A DNA stretch of 52,513 nucleotides from an uncultured Ruminococcus sp. (GCA_910576995.1 CAJTLC010000019.1:1-52513); one strand, 5' to 3'; positions 17,586-27,186 are shown, counted from the first letter of the stretch. The notes: generated from the letters alone by a model not told the origin. Numbers and translations: made by a program.

Positions 17586-18029
17586 TTGTTCTGTAAAAAT
17601 TGCGGAAATAATGTTGATCCGAAAGCTGCTGTCTGTGTGACCTGCGGTGCGCCTACAGGATACGGTGAAAGATTCTGTTCGAACTGCGGATCTCCATTGC
17701 AACCGGGAGCGCCTGTTTGTATGTCGTGTGGAGTTGCAACAAAAACTGTAGTTCCAGGGGCAAAATCGAAAATGGCAGCCGGTCTGCTTGGAATTTTCCT
17801 TGGCACTTTTGGTGTACATAATTTTTATCTTGGATATATCGGTAAAGCTGTTACCCAGCTTTGTCTTTCAGCAGGTTCTATCCTGCTGACTATCATTACT
17901 TGCGGCGTTGCAGGCGTAATTACTCCATTTATTATTCTTGCCGCTTCAATATGGGGACTTATCGAAGGCATTATGATACTTTGCGGAAGCATCAGCACCG
18001 ACGCTCAGGGAAATCTTTTAGGCGATTAA
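17586..18029 (+). CDS. Zinc-ribbon / TM2-domain membrane protein 1
   Basis: 147 residues. A TTG start at 17586 is preferred because GGAGGGG lies six bases upstream and the product then begins FCKNCG, like its neighbour; the in-frame ATG at 17571 overlaps the ribosome site. Two double zinc ribbons (CKNCG...CVTCG, CSNCG...CMSCG) precede a TM2 domain (AAGLLGIFLGTFGVHNFYLGY...) with two membrane spans joined by a short turn. TM2 proteins are small membrane proteins of unknown role. First of three tandem paralogues. Confidence 0.85.
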   Translation: MFCKNCGNNVDPKAAVCVTCGAPTGYGERFCSNCGSPLQPGAPVCMSCGVATKTVVPGAKSKMAAGLLGIFLGTFGVHNFYLGYIGKAVTQLCLSAGSILLTIITCGVAGVITPFIILAASIWGLIEGIMILCGSISTDAQGNLLGD

Positions 18030-18041
18030 TTGGAGGTTATT

Positions 18042-18449
18042 ATGTTTTGTAAAAATTGCGGCGTTAAAATGAACGACAATGCCGCCGTATGTGTTAGCTG
18101 CGGCGTTGCAAAAGGTACAGGAAATAATTTTTGTTTTAACTGCGGTTCTAAAGTTGATCCATCTGTTGCTGTATGCATGAATTGCGGCGCACCAATAAAC
18201 GGTTCTGTTTCTGCGCCAAATGCAAAATCAAAAATGGCTGCAGGTCTGCTCGGAATTTTTCTCGGCGCTTTCGGTGTACATAACTTTTATCTTGGATACA
18301 CTGGAAGAGCCGTCGCACAGCTGCTTATCAGCGTGCTTAGCTGCGGAACGCTTGCGGTTGTCAGCGAAATCTGGGGGCTTATTGAGGGAATCATGATCCT
18401 CTGCGGCAACATCAATACCGACGGGCAAGGAAATCCGCTCGGTGAATAG
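18042..18449 (+). CDS. Zinc-ribbon / TM2-domain membrane protein 2
   Basis: 135 residues; ATG at 18042 after GGAGG at five bases. The same plan as its neighbour: zinc ribbons CKNCG...CVSCG and CFNCG...CMNCG, then the TM2 domain (MAAGLLGIFLGAFGVHNFYLG). It follows the first copy after 12 bases, so they are cotranscribed and arose by tandem duplication. The loop between the membrane spans is shorter than in copy 1. Confidence 0.88.
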   Translation: MFCKNCGVKMNDNAAVCVSCGVAKGTGNNFCFNCGSKVDPSVAVCMNCGAPINGSVSAPNAKSKMAAGLLGIFLGAFGVHNFYLGYTGRAVAQLLISVLSCGTLAVVSEIWGLIEGIMILCGNINTDGQGNPLGE

Positions 18450-18518
18450 CCTTAAAACTGTAAATTGCAAATTCTTACAGTTTTATATAATTATTTTAAA
18501 ATTTTCAGGAGGTCTATT

Positions 18519-18734
18519 ATGAAATCAAAAATGGCAGCGGGATTGCTCGGTATATTCCTTGGTGGTTGGGGAATTCACAACTTCTACCTTGGTTTTACTA
18601 AAAAAGCTATCATTCAGATCATAGTTTCAATCTGTACTTGCGGTTTAGGTGGAATCTGGGGATTAATTGAAGGAATCATGATTCTTTGCGGAAAAATCAA
18701 TACAGATGCTAACGGTAATCCACTTATCGACTGA
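18519..18734 (+). CDS. TM2-domain protein 3, without zinc ribbon
   Basis: 71 residues; ATG at 18519 with AGGAGG seven bases upstream. It is just the TM2 domain (MAAGLLGIFLGGWGIHNFYLGF... LIEGIMILCGKINTDANG); the zinc-ribbon half present in the two upstream copies is missing. The shared ending (ILCGxINTDxxGNPL) shows common descent. Confidence 0.88.
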   Translation: MKSKMAAGLLGIFLGGWGIHNFYLGFTKKAIIQIIVSICTCGLGGIWGLIEGIMILCGKINTDANGNPLID

Positions 18735-18752
18735 TTATCGCTCAACAAACAT

Positions 18753-18778
18753 CCCCCGGCAAAGCCGGGGGTTTTCTA
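18753..18778 (+). terminator. Terminator of the TM2 operon
   Basis: GC-rich stem CCCCCGGC/GCCGGGGG with loop AAA followed by TTTT. Confidence 0.9.
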
Positions 18779-18786
18779 AATACAAC

Positions 18787-18816
18787 AAGGCTGCATTTTC
18801 AATAATGCAGCCTTTC
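18787..18816. terminator. Terminator facing the GH94 gene
   Basis: Stem AAGGCTGCATT/AATGCAGCCTT, with T-rich sequence on both sides; on the minus strand it lies 16 bases past the GH94 stop. Confidence 0.8.
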
Positions 18817-18831
18817 TTTATAAGAATCGTT

Positions 18832-21225
18832 TTACATAATTACAGTAACTTCGTTAACATCAACAAGCTTATCTGCTGGAATATAATTGCCGTCTAGCTT
18901 TTCGCCGTTAAGAACGATCTCCTTCACGCCGCTTTCAGAATGAACGGAATTATCAACAGTAATATTCAGCTTCTTTCCGCGGAAATTCTTATGTATCTTA
19001 AATCCGTCCCATTCAGCCGGGATAGACGGAGAGATAAGCATTCCGTCAGCATCGGGGCGCATTCCGCAGATTCCCTCAACGCATCCTACCATTACCGTAG
19101 AAGCCGTACCTGTCAGCCAATGAACGTGCGAACGTCCCTCAAACGGAGAAGCTTTCGACTCTGTAAACTGACCATGAACATATGGTTCCATAACGCGAAT
19201 TTCAGCTTTTTCATTCATAGCGGCAGGCGAACTTTCCATAAAGTACTCAAACGCTCTGTTTCCATGACCAAGAAGCGCTTCAGCAAGAATCAGCCAGCCC
19301 TGAGACTGCGAGAAAATTCCGCCGTTTTCCTTGGTATCGTCGTTGAAAATGTGCATCAGCGCGCCGTCGAAATAATGATCTTTATAAGGCGGTTCAAGAA
19401 GTTTTGCGCCATAAGGCGTATTGAGAATTTCATGAACGCTGTTCATCGCTTTTTCAGCCTGATCTTCAGATGCAAATCCGGAGATAACGCTCCACGACTG
19501 AGGATTCAGCCACATATTAGCTTCAGGATCTTTCTTCGCGCCGACTATTTCTCCATTATCACGAATTCCGCGTATAAATCTGTCGTCGTCCCAGCACTTT
19601 TCCAGTGCCTCGGCAAGCTTCGCCTGAACATCGTCAATATATTTAATGTATTCGCTGTCGTTTTTCAGGATAGCCATTTCTTTAATAGTTGTCATCGCAT
19701 AGTAAAGCTGGAATGCAACAAAAGTAGATTCACCCTTAGCGCCCAGACGGAGACAGTCGTTCCAGTCGGCATGAAGTCCGGCAGGCATATTATGATCGCC
19801 GAGACGTTCCATGGAGAATCTTATTGCATTTTTCAGATGATCGTAAACAGAAGCTTCGCTACCGTTTGCATAAACGATGACTTCGTCAAGGAAATTAACG
19901 TTTCCGCTTTCTCCGATATACTTGACGATAGTCGGGAACAGCCACAGCGCGTCGTCTGCACGGTACGAGGGATGACCTGTTTCCTTAACGTATTCGGGGT
20001 CGTCGGGAGTATTCTCATGACCTGCATTGTGATTAAACTTAACAAGAGGAAGTCCGCCGCCGTTGTCCACCTGAGCGGAAAGCATGAATCTGATCTTTTC
20101 GGCAGCCATTTCAGGATCGAGATGAATAATTCCCTGAATATCCTGAACCGTATCGCGATAGCCATAGCCGTTTCTAAGACCGCAGTAAACAAATGAAGCC
20201 GCTCTTGACCAGATAAAAGTCATAAAGCACTGATAAGCGTTCCAAACATTGATCATGTTGTTGAATTCAGCAGACGGCGTTTCAACCTGAAAATTGGAAA
20301 GCTGACCGTGCCAGTAATTTTTAAGTTCGGCAATTTCAGCGTCAGCTTTGCCCTTAACCTTGTATTCGTTGAGAATAGCCGTCGCCTGAGCGTTGTCGCG
20401 CTGACCGCAAACGTAGATAAGTTCGGCAGTTTCGCCTGCTTTAAGTACAATTTCACTTCTGAGCGCGCCGCAGGAATTGGAATTATAATTCATCTGGTTA
20501 TTGCATTTTCCGGATTCTACTGCGATAGGATTGGAATAGGTTCTGTAAGGTCCAATAAAATCGCTGAGTGAACCGCAGCTGTCGGCAACGGGCGCGCCAA
20601 CCATTCCAAGGAATCTTTCGCGATGATTCGAACCTGTTTCGTCGCGTCCGTCGTTCTCGTTTATATGCTGAATAATTTTGTTATCCTCAAAACTTGTACG
20701 CGTAATAAAAAGCGTATACTGGAGATTTACCTGATCCTGCTCATAATTATTATCGCTTGTAAATTCACAGAATCCGTAAACGGAAAGTTTTCGCTCCTTA
20801 TCGCTGTTATTGGTGATCTTAGCTCGCCAAACTTCAAAAGTTTTGCCATAGGGAACGTAATATGTAACTTCCGAAGCGATATTGCGGTATTCCGCGGAAA
20901 TAACGGTATAAGCCGTGCCATGTCGGCATTCTGATTTGTACTTATCGAGGGGCTTTCCTACAGGCTGCCATGAAGCCGACCAATAATCGCCGTCCTCGTC
21001 GTCGCGGATGTAAATATAACGTCCGGGCAGCGCCATATCGGAGTTGAAACGGAAACGGAGATGTCTTCCGTTTGCGCCCGATTTCACGAAACTGTAACCA
21101 GCCGCATTATTGGAGATCATCGCTCCGTATTCCGGATCACCCAGGTAATTCGCCCACGGCGCCGGCGTTGCAGGATTTGTTATAACATATTCCTTGTTTT
21201 CAAGGTCAAAATATCCATATTTCAT
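18832..21225 (-). CDS. GH94 cellobiose phosphorylase (or close GH94 relative)
   Basis: 797 residues, the usual length for the family (about 800). AAGGAG lies ten bases before ATG. The N-terminal YGYFDLENKEYVITNPATPAPW block, NGYGYRDTVQDIQG, and the catalytic-acid region PAGLHADWNDCLRLG (Asp of ADWND) are typical GH94 features. The enzyme splits cellobiose with phosphate to glucose 1-phosphate and glucose in the cytosol, saving ATP after cellodextrin uptake. Cellodextrin or laminaribiose specificity cannot be fully excluded from sequence alone. Single gene with its own promoter and terminator. Confidence 0.88.
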   Translation of the reverse strand: MKYGYFDLENKEYVITNPATPAPWANYLGDPEYGAMISNNAAGYSFVKSGANGRHLRFRFNSDMALPGRYIYIRDDEDGDYWSASWQPVGKPLDKYKSECRHGTAYTVISAEYRNIASEVTYYVPYGKTFEVWRAKITNNSDKERKLSVYGFCEFTSDNNYEQDQVNLQYTLFITRTSFEDNKIIQHINENDGRDETGSNHRERFLGMVGAPVADSCGSLSDFIGPYRTYSNPIAVESGKCNNQMNYNSNSCGALRSEIVLKAGETAELIYVCGQRDNAQATAILNEYKVKGKADAEIAELKNYWHGQLSNFQVETPSAEFNNMINVWNAYQCFMTFIWSRAASFVYCGLRNGYGYRDTVQDIQGIIHLDPEMAAEKIRFMLSAQVDNGGGLPLVKFNHNAGHENTPDDPEYVKETGHPSYRADDALWLFPTIVKYIGESGNVNFLDEVIVYANGSEASVYDHLKNAIRFSMERLGDHNMPAGLHADWNDCLRLGAKGESTFVAFQLYYAMTTIKEMAILKNDSEYIKYIDDVQAKLAEALEKCWDDDRFIRGIRDNGEIVGAKKDPEANMWLNPQSWSVISGFASEDQAEKAMNSVHEILNTPYGAKLLEPPYKDHYFDGALMHIFNDDTKENGGIFSQSQGWLILAEALLGHGNRAFEYFMESSPAAMNEKAEIRVMEPYVHGQFTESKASPFEGRSHVHWLTGTASTVMVGCVEGICGMRPDADGMLISPSIPAEWDGFKIHKNFRGKKLNITVDNSVHSESGVKEIVLNGEKLDGNYIPADKLVDVNEVTVIM

Positions 21226-21279
21226 AATTTTCCACTCCTTAAAATCGTCTCATCTCTCATGACGAAATATGCTTTTTTA

Positions 21280-21308
21280 ATTATAACATCTTTTAGGATT
21301 TTTTGCAA
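21280..21308 (-). promoter_or_regulatory. Promoter of the GH94 gene
   Basis: Minus strand: TTGCAA, 17 bases, TATAAT, 55 bases before the start codon. Confidence 0.75.
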
Positions 21309-21371
21309 TAGTTTTTATATAGTTTTTTCATATAAATTGATTTATCCTTATCCGAAAAGATCAATTTGCAC

Positions 21372-21400
21372 TTGATATTTATGAAAATACATGATATAAT
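21372..21400 (+). promoter_or_regulatory. Promoter of polA
   Basis: TTGATA, 17 bases, TATAAT; predicted start near 21407. Confidence 0.75.
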
Positions 21401-21418
21401 AAATGTATAAGTTTACTA

Positions 21419-21448
21419 AGAACCTGTTCGCATATGTGGACAGGTTCT
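21419..21448 (+). repeat. Leader hairpin family, copy C (minimal form)
   Basis: AGAACCTGTTCGCATA directly meets TATGTGGACAGGTTCT: a near-perfect 30-base hairpin with almost no loop, starting 12 bases after the predicted polA transcript start and ending 2 bases before the ribosome site. Confidence 0.8.
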
Positions 21449-21462
21449 AAAGGAGTTTGCCA

Positions 21463-23997
21463 ATGAAATTACTTGCAATAGACGGAAACAGCATTCTTAA
21501 TCGTGCTTTTTATGGGATAAAGCTGCTTTCCAATAAAAAAGGCGTATTCACAAATGCTATCTTTGGATTTATGAACATTTATCTCAAAAATTTTGCCGAT
21601 GTAAAGCCTGACTGCGCGGCGGTTGCATTCGATCTGAGATCGCCTACTTTTCGCCATAAAGCTGCCGAATATTATAAGGCGAACCGCAAGGGAATGCCCG
21701 AAAAATTGGCACAGCAGCTGCCCCTGATAAAAGAACTTCTCACCCTTATGGGAATAAAAGTTGTGGAATGCGAAGGTTATGAAGCGGACGATATTCTCGG
21801 AACGCTGTCAAAAATCTGCTCCGATAGTGGAAACGAATGTTTCGTACTTACAGGAGACAGAGACAGTCTACAGCTTATCAACGATAATGTGACTGTTCTT
21901 CTTGCTACTAACCGTGAAACTATTCATTACGATACTTCCCGATTTACGGAGGATTACGGGTTCGAGCCCGTTCGTCTTATCGATCTGAAGGCGCTTATGG
22001 GCGACAGTTCTGACAACATCCCCGGAGTTGCGGGGATAGGCGAAAAAACAGCTTCCGCTCTCGTAAAGGAGTTCGGAACACTTGAACAACTTTACGCCTC
22101 ATATGCCGATTCTTCACTGACAAAAGGCGTTAAATCTAAGCTGGAAAAGGGCGAAGATTCCGCAAAAGAAAGCAAATGGCTTGCAACGATAGTCAGCGAC
22201 GCGCCCATAAATACCGACCTCGACTATTATAAGATCGGCACACCCGACAGCGAAGGCGTAAGCAGGCTTCTGACCGAACTGGAAATGTTTAAGCTGCTTG
22301 ATAAACTGGATATTTCAGCGTCTGCGGCATTATCATCTTCCAAAATTTCCGCTGAGGAATATCCGCCGATCGAGATCGATATACATGAACTGACCTCGGA
22401 GACGATTTCACAGCTGAAAAACGTCTGCTTTATTTTATATGATGATAAACTTGAAATTTACGAAAACAGCCGCGTTTACACTACGTCGTCGCAAGAACTT
22501 ATCAAGGAGTTTCTGGCTTCAGACTGCGAAAAAACGACTATCGACGCCAAGCCTGTATACCGTCGAGCAATGGCTTTGGGAATTTCGCTGAACGCCCTTA
22601 AAAATGACGCCGCTATCTGCGGATACCTGCTGAATCCGGCTTCGTCCGAGTATTCCGTTGAGAAAATGTGCGCGGAATACGGAGTTCGCTACCGCACGGA
22701 AAACGGCGATCTTGCCGATCTGGTTTCTCTGGAATTTCTTGTGAAAGAGCTCTGCAACGCGATCGAAAACGAGGGCATGACTTCGCTTCTCGAAAATATT
22801 GAAATGCCGCTTACGGAAGTTTTGGCGGCAATGGAGCATTCGGGCGTGGGAATTTCAGCCGACGGTGTGCGTGAATTCGGAAATTATCTGACGGAAGTGA
22901 TCGAGGAAACGCAGCAGATGATATTTGACGACGCAGGGCATGAATTCAATATTTCATCTCCAAAACAGCTTGGAACGGTGCTTTTTGAGGAAATGGGGCT
23001 GCCCACAAAAAAGAAAACAAAAAGCGGCTATTCCACCAATGCGGAAGTCCTCGAGGAACTGCGAAATTACTCCCCTATCGTCGATAACGTTTTAAAATAC
23101 AGACAGTATACAAAGCTGAATTCCACCTATGTTACAGGGCTTCTCGATAAGATTGCAGACGATGGCAGGATCCATACCTGTTTCAAACAAACCGAAACTC
23201 GCACGGGCAGAATTTCTTCTACCGAGCCAAATCTGCAAAACATTCCCGTCCGCACAGAATTGGGAGCGCAGATGCGGAAATTCTTCGTTGCAAAAGAGGG
23301 AAAAACGCTTGTCGACGCGGATTACAGCCAAATCGAACTTCGCGTTATGGCACATCTCTGCGGCGATAAAAATATGCTGGAAGCTTTTAATTCCGGAGAA
23401 GATATCCATACATCCACGGCTGCGCAGGTTTTCGATATGCCATCAATAATGGTTACTCCCGAAATGAGAAGCGCCGCAAAAGCCGTAAACTTCGGCATTA
23501 TTTACGGTATCGGCGCATTCTCGCTTTCTAAAGATATCGGAATTTCTGTAGCGCAGGCGAAAAAATATATTTCGGACTATCTTGCTAATTATCCGAAGGT
23601 AAGCGAATTTATGGAATCCACTGTAAATGGAGCAATACAAACAGGCGAAGTCGCAACGCTTTTCGGGCGAAAAAGAAAAGTTCCCGAACTTTCTTCATCA
23701 AATAAAATGATGCAGGCAGCAGGCAAAAGAATAGCTATGAACACCCCTGTTCAGGGTACTGCCGCCGATCTTATAAAAATGGCAATGATCAATGTATATC
23801 GCCGTTTAAAGGCGGAGAATCTGAACGCGGAACTTATACTTCAGGTTCATGACGAACTGATCATCGAATCCGATATTTCATGCGCCGAAAGATGTGCGGA
23901 ATTGCTTCGTGAAGAAATGGCAAACGTATTTGAAATGAAAGTTCCGCTGTCGGTAGATGTTCATATAGGAAATAGCTGGTACGATGCAAAGGGGTAA
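21463..23997 (+). CDS. polA: DNA polymerase I
   Basis: 844 residues; ATG at 21463 with GGAG seven bases upstream. Residues 1-290 form the 5'-3' exonuclease (AIDGNSILNRAFYG, ADDILGTL, TGDRDSLQL, GDSSDNIPGVAGIGEKTA). The middle region lacks the DxE acids of an active 3'-5' exonuclease, as in Bacillus enzymes. The C-terminal polymerase shows FKQTETRTGRISSTEPNLQNIP, VDADYSQIELRVMAH (catalytic Asp), the finger helix RSAAKAVNFGIIYG and LQVHDELI (second catalytic Asp). It acts in Okazaki-fragment processing and repair. The leader carries hairpin C; rimI follows after 3 bases. Confidence 0.97.
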   Translation: MKLLAIDGNSILNRAFYGIKLLSNKKGVFTNAIFGFMNIYLKNFADVKPDCAAVAFDLRSPTFRHKAAEYYKANRKGMPEKLAQQLPLIKELLTLMGIKVVECEGYEADDILGTLSKICSDSGNECFVLTGDRDSLQLINDNVTVLLATNRETIHYDTSRFTEDYGFEPVRLIDLKALMGDSSDNIPGVAGIGEKTASALVKEFGTLEQLYASYADSSLTKGVKSKLEKGEDSAKESKWLATIVSDAPINTDLDYYKIGTPDSEGVSRLLTELEMFKLLDKLDISASAALSSSKISAEEYPPIEIDIHELTSETISQLKNVCFILYDDKLEIYENSRVYTTSSQELIKEFLASDCEKTTIDAKPVYRRAMALGISLNALKNDAAICGYLLNPASSEYSVEKMCAEYGVRYRTENGDLADLVSLEFLVKELCNAIENEGMTSLLENIEMPLTEVLAAMEHSGVGISADGVREFGNYLTEVIEETQQMIFDDAGHEFNISSPKQLGTVLFEEMGLPTKKKTKSGYSTNAEVLEELRNYSPIVDNVLKYRQYTKLNSTYVTGLLDKIADDGRIHTCFKQTETRTGRISSTEPNLQNIPVRTELGAQMRKFFVAKEGKTLVDADYSQIELRVMAHLCGDKNMLEAFNSGEDIHTSTAAQVFDMPSIMVTPEMRSAAKAVNFGIIYGIGAFSLSKDIGISVAQAKKYISDYLANYPKVSEFMESTVNGAIQTGEVATLFGRKRKVPELSSSNKMMQAAGKRIAMNTPVQGTAADLIKMAMINVYRRLKAENLNAELILQVHDELIIESDISCAERCAELLREEMANVFEMKVPLSVDVHIGNSWYDAKG

Positions 23998-24000
23998 AAT

Positions 24001-24480
24001 ATGGATAATATTGCAGCAAGATTTGGAAATAAGATCGCGATACACAAAATAGATGAAAAAACAAATCCAATAGTTTTTGAAGCTCTTTCTGCACTCGATA
24101 AGAAATGCGTCGGCGCTGAGGGGTGGTCGGCTGAATCGTTCAGATCAGAAGCTGAAAAAGAAAACGGAATAGTAATATGCGCATATGCCGATATGTGCGC
24201 GGTAGGGCTTATATGCGGATTTTTTGCTGCTGACGAAGCCGAGATTGCAAGTATTGCTGTTGACAGTAATTATCGTCGGCAAGGAATCGGCGATCAGCTT
24301 ATTACGGAATTTCTTGAACAGCTTCCGGAATATACATCAAGTATTTTTTTAGAGGTTCGCGAATCTAATATCTCTGCCCTTTCACTATACAAAAAGCATG
24401 GTTTTTCTTCTGTGGGAATGCGTAAAAATTTTTACAGCGAGCCAATTGAAAATGCGATCTTAATGAAAAAAGCGCTATAA
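24001..24480 (+). CDS. rimI: GNAT acetyltransferase, ribosomal protein S18-alanine N-acetyltransferase
   Basis: 159 residues. It follows polA with a 3-base gap and an AGGGG ribosome site inside the polA end. The GNAT acetyl-CoA loop is clear (YRRQGIGDQL), followed by LEVRESNISALSLYKKHGFSSVGMRKNFY, the RimI signature. RimI acetylates the N-terminal Ala of S18; other GNAT substrates are possible. Transcription ends at the hairpin near 24650. Confidence 0.85.
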   Translation: MDNIAARFGNKIAIHKIDEKTNPIVFEALSALDKKCVGAEGWSAESFRSEAEKENGIVICAYADMCAVGLICGFFAADEAEIASIAVDSNYRRQGIGDQLITEFLEQLPEYTSSIFLEVRESNISALSLYKKHGFSSVGMRKNFYSEPIENAILMKKAL

Positions 24481-24487
24481 AAATAAA

Positions 24488-24649
24488 TTATAGTCGCCCT
24501 ACTTGAAATTGGAACAAAAGAAGCTGAATAAAAATTTTTCATAGCAAGGCGGAGGAGGAAATCGGGCTGACGCCCGGTGACGACGACAACACAGCTATGA
24601 GAAATTTTTATCAGCGAACTTGTTTTGATTTCAAGTATGGCGACTATAA
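24488..24649. mobile_element. Palindromic MITE-like element, family 1, copy 1
   Basis: 162 bp. The ends TTATAGTCGCC and GGCGACTATAA are inverted, and the match continues inwards (TACTTGAAAT, then CTGAATAAAAATTTTTCATAGC with its complement). The centre, AAGGCGGAGGAGGAAA and CGGTGACGACGACAAC, is shared with the element at 36108-36263. No coding capacity. It sits between rimI and its terminator. Confidence 0.8.
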
Positions 24650-24681
24650 AAGCAGATGAATAAACGCTCATCTGCTTTTAT
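24649..24681. terminator. Bidirectional terminator after polA-rimI
   Basis: AAAGCAGATGA/TCATCTGCTTT stem with an 8-base loop and T-rich tail; it serves rimI on + and the MATE gene on -. Confidence 0.85.
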
Positions 24682-24741
24682 GATAACGTGAATAGATTTT
24701 TCCAAAATCATAGTTACAGAAATTTGGATCGAAACTATAAT

Positions 24742-26124
24742 TTATTGCAAACGCATAAATTTGTAGTGATGTTTGTAATACATTGTAAAAAGAATAAACA
24801 GCAGCAAGTTGTGAGCAATCATGCATCCCCATGCCGATTTGAGTCCGCCGCCGAAATAATTCGTACAGACGAATGTGCCAACTATTCGAACGCACCACAT
24901 TCCAAGCAAATTAAAAATAAAAGGCGCAACTGTTTTCCCCTGCCCCTGCATCATTCCCTCGATAACGATCGGAACTCCATAAAAAGGCTCGGAAACGGCA
25001 ACCATGCAAAGCACCGACGCTCCGAGCGCGATAACCTCGCCGTCTTTTGAAAACAGCTTCATAAGTTCAGGAGCAAAAATAAAGAGAAATCCTCCAGAAA
25101 TTATCATCGCTCCCACTTCAAGAGGAATTATCGTTCTCGACAGGCGTTTCAGCCGATTTTTATCACCTGCTCCGTAGGCATTCCCCGATAAAGCGGCTGC
25201 GGCAGTTTGCATACCGTATCCCGGAATGTAAAACAGCGACTCGACTGTATTAGCGATCGTATGCGCAGCCGCAGCAGTTTCACCGAGCGCGTTTATCATA
25301 GAAGCAAACGCTACATATCCCAGCGAAGTTGCAAAACGCTGAAGCATATTTGGAAACGCTACGCGGAGACATGGTTTAAGAACGGTCATATCTGGGAGGA
25401 CGCTTTGCCCTTTAGGAGAAATTTCTTTATGCCTCCAGAGCATGACCGTAATTGCAATACCTCCGAAAATATATGATATTGCACTTGCGGCGGCTGCGCC
25501 CTCTATTCCGAGACCTGCTCCCCTGACGGTAAATGATCTTCCAAAAATAGCTGCCGTTCGCGTTGGGTAGATTAGCAGGAAATTAAAGATAATATTAATT
25601 AAATTAACTATTATTCCAACCTGCATAGGAGTTTTTGTATCTCCGGATGCACGCAGAACTGTTCCGAAAATTATACTTGCTGTTCGGAACATCATAGGAA
25701 TGTACAATATCAGAAAATATCGCGAAGCCATACCTTGTATTTCAGGATCTACGCGCATCCAAACTGGTATCACTCCACTTAGGGATACGGTCAGAACAGT
25801 GAATAAGATACCGACAGCTATTACTGCCGCAACCGCCTGAGCCGCGGCTTTTCTGGCTTTTTCTTTATTGCCTGCACCAAATGACTGCGCTATAAACGAA
25901 AGGAATCCAACTCCTATAGCGGAGATCGTGCTGCCGATAAGCCAGTTAACCGTAGTTGTTGCTCCAACAGCCGCCGTTGCCTGCGTGCCGAGCGAGCCAA
26001 CCATCGCTGTATCGATATACTGCACAGCGGTTTGCAGAAGCTGTTCCAGCATTGTCGGCACGGAAAGCGTCAGTATAACGCGAAGCATGATGAAAGTTTC
26101 GCCAGATTGGCTTTTATTGATCAT
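24742..26124 (-). CDS. MATE-family efflux transporter
   Basis: 460 residues from the ATG at 26124, which overlaps the end of the DUF3737 gene. About twelve membrane segments; MATE hallmarks PTMLEQLLQTAVQYIDTAMVG at the N-terminus and VAFPNMLQRFATSLGYVAFASMINALG in the second half. It exports a cationic drug or metabolite by Na+/H+ exchange. It is translationally coupled to the DUF3737 gene and transcribed from that gene's promoter. It is a different MATE subfamily from the copy at 6392. Confidence 0.9.
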   Translation of the reverse strand: MINKSQSGETFIMLRVILTLSVPTMLEQLLQTAVQYIDTAMVGSLGTQATAAVGATTTVNWLIGSTISAIGVGFLSFIAQSFGAGNKEKARKAAAQAVAAVIAVGILFTVLTVSLSGVIPVWMRVDPEIQGMASRYFLILYIPMMFRTASIIFGTVLRASGDTKTPMQVGIIVNLINIIFNFLLIYPTRTAAIFGRSFTVRGAGLGIEGAAAASAISYIFGGIAITVMLWRHKEISPKGQSVLPDMTVLKPCLRVAFPNMLQRFATSLGYVAFASMINALGETAAAAHTIANTVESLFYIPGYGMQTAAAALSGNAYGAGDKNRLKRLSRTIIPLEVGAMIISGGFLFIFAPELMKLFSKDGEVIALGASVLCMVAVSEPFYGVPIVIEGMMQGQGKTVAPFIFNLLGMWCVRIVGTFVCTNYFGGGLKSAWGCMIAHNLLLFILFTMYYKHHYKFMRLQ

Positions 26125-26977
26125 AATTTCCAAAGAATTTTTCGCCGCCGCAGTAAATTTCGCATTGCGCAGCAGGATCGTTCATGATTATCTCCCCCAG
26201 TACAGGAACATCGATACGCCCGCTTCTGGGATTTTTAATGCTGACAACACGCGAAACAATATCAGCCACTACGTCGGACTTTTCAAAACAAAGATCGGCG
26301 TCGATCATTTCACAGTTGATTATACGAAGATTTTTGCAGTAACAGAACGGCTGAGTGCCTATTATCCTGCAATTTTCAAGAGTAAGCCCATCAGAATACC
26401 ACGCAAGATATTCTCCTTTAATGGTACTATTGCGTATGGTAATATTCTTGCTGTGCCAGAAAGCGTCCTTAGTATCGAAAGAACAGTTGTTGAATACGGC
26501 GTTTTCGATGTATTGAAATGAATACTTTCCTTTCATGCGGATATTTTCCAGTCTTATATCTTTGCTGCGAAGCATGAAATATTCGCTTTCGGCAGTTGAA
26601 TCAGTAATCGTTATTTTTTCAGTCGACCATCCGAATTCAGGCGAAATAATGCTGCAATTATGAATATTTATATCATAGCACTCGCGAAGAGCTTTTATAC
26701 CGTGAAGCTTGGAATTTTCAATTTCAATGCCGTCGGAATACCAGACAGCGGCGCGGCACATCGGCGTCATTTCTGTATCGCGTATCCTGAGATTGTGAAT
26801 GTGCCAGAAAGGATAGCGAAGGTTACAATAGCAATTATAAACGGCGATATCATTCGATTCTTTAAGAGCGCTTTCGCCGTCGGCAGGACCGTCAAACGAG
26901 CAGTTTTCAACTATAAGACCGCGGCTTCCGTATAAAGCCCTCTCTTCATCAAAAGTTTTGTCGGAAATATTTATCAT
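26114..26977 (-). CDS. DUF3737 right-handed beta-helix protein
   Basis: 287 residues from the ATG at 26977 (GAGG eight bases upstream; an ATG at 26992 overlaps the site). Tandem strands of about 20 residues such as LIVENCSF, IEIENSKL, INIHNCSI, ITITDSTA and LTLENCRI build a parallel beta-helix without signal peptide. The family is widespread in gut Firmicutes and has no known function. The 11-base overlap with the MATE gene suggests a shared role. Confidence 0.85.
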   Translation of the reverse strand: MINISDKTFDEERALYGSRGLIVENCSFDGPADGESALKESNDIAVYNCYCNLRYPFWHIHNLRIRDTEMTPMCRAAVWYSDGIEIENSKLHGIKALRECYDINIHNCSIISPEFGWSTEKITITDSTAESEYFMLRSKDIRLENIRMKGKYSFQYIENAVFNNCSFDTKDAFWHSKNITIRNSTIKGEYLAWYSDGLTLENCRIIGTQPFCYCKNLRIINCEMIDADLCFEKSDVVADIVSRVVSIKNPRSGRIDVPVLGEIIMNDPAAQCEIYCGGEKFFGNYDQ

Positions 26978-27013
26978 TTTATCATACCTCATATGTACAT
27001 TTAGTTTTTACTT

Positions 27014-27042
27014 ATTATAACACAAAATAACATACAAATCAA
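27014..27042 (-). promoter_or_regulatory. Promoter of DUF3737-MATE
   Basis: Minus strand: TTGATT, 17 bases, TATAAT. Confidence 0.75.
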
Positions 27043-27130
27043 CCCTAAAATCCAATAGGTGAATCATTCACAAAAAAATCATACCGAATTTGTAGAAATC
27101 GCCAATAAATTATATTTATATAGTCATTAC

Positions 27131-27159
27131 TTGATTTATTATAGATAATAATGTATAAT
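27131..27159 (+). promoter_or_regulatory. Promoter of the sugar ABC operon
   Basis: TTGATT, 17 bases, TATAAT. A 183-bp palindromic element and a leader hairpin now separate it from the first gene, giving a leader of about 300 bases. Confidence 0.6.
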
Positions 27160-27186
27160 TAAAATAGATAAAAGACAGTATTTAGG

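Noticed and set aside
18940..20196. A 418-codon + strand frame opposite the GH94 gene
   Set aside because: It is antisense to a clear phosphorylase and has basic, low-complexity shadow composition; no start site.
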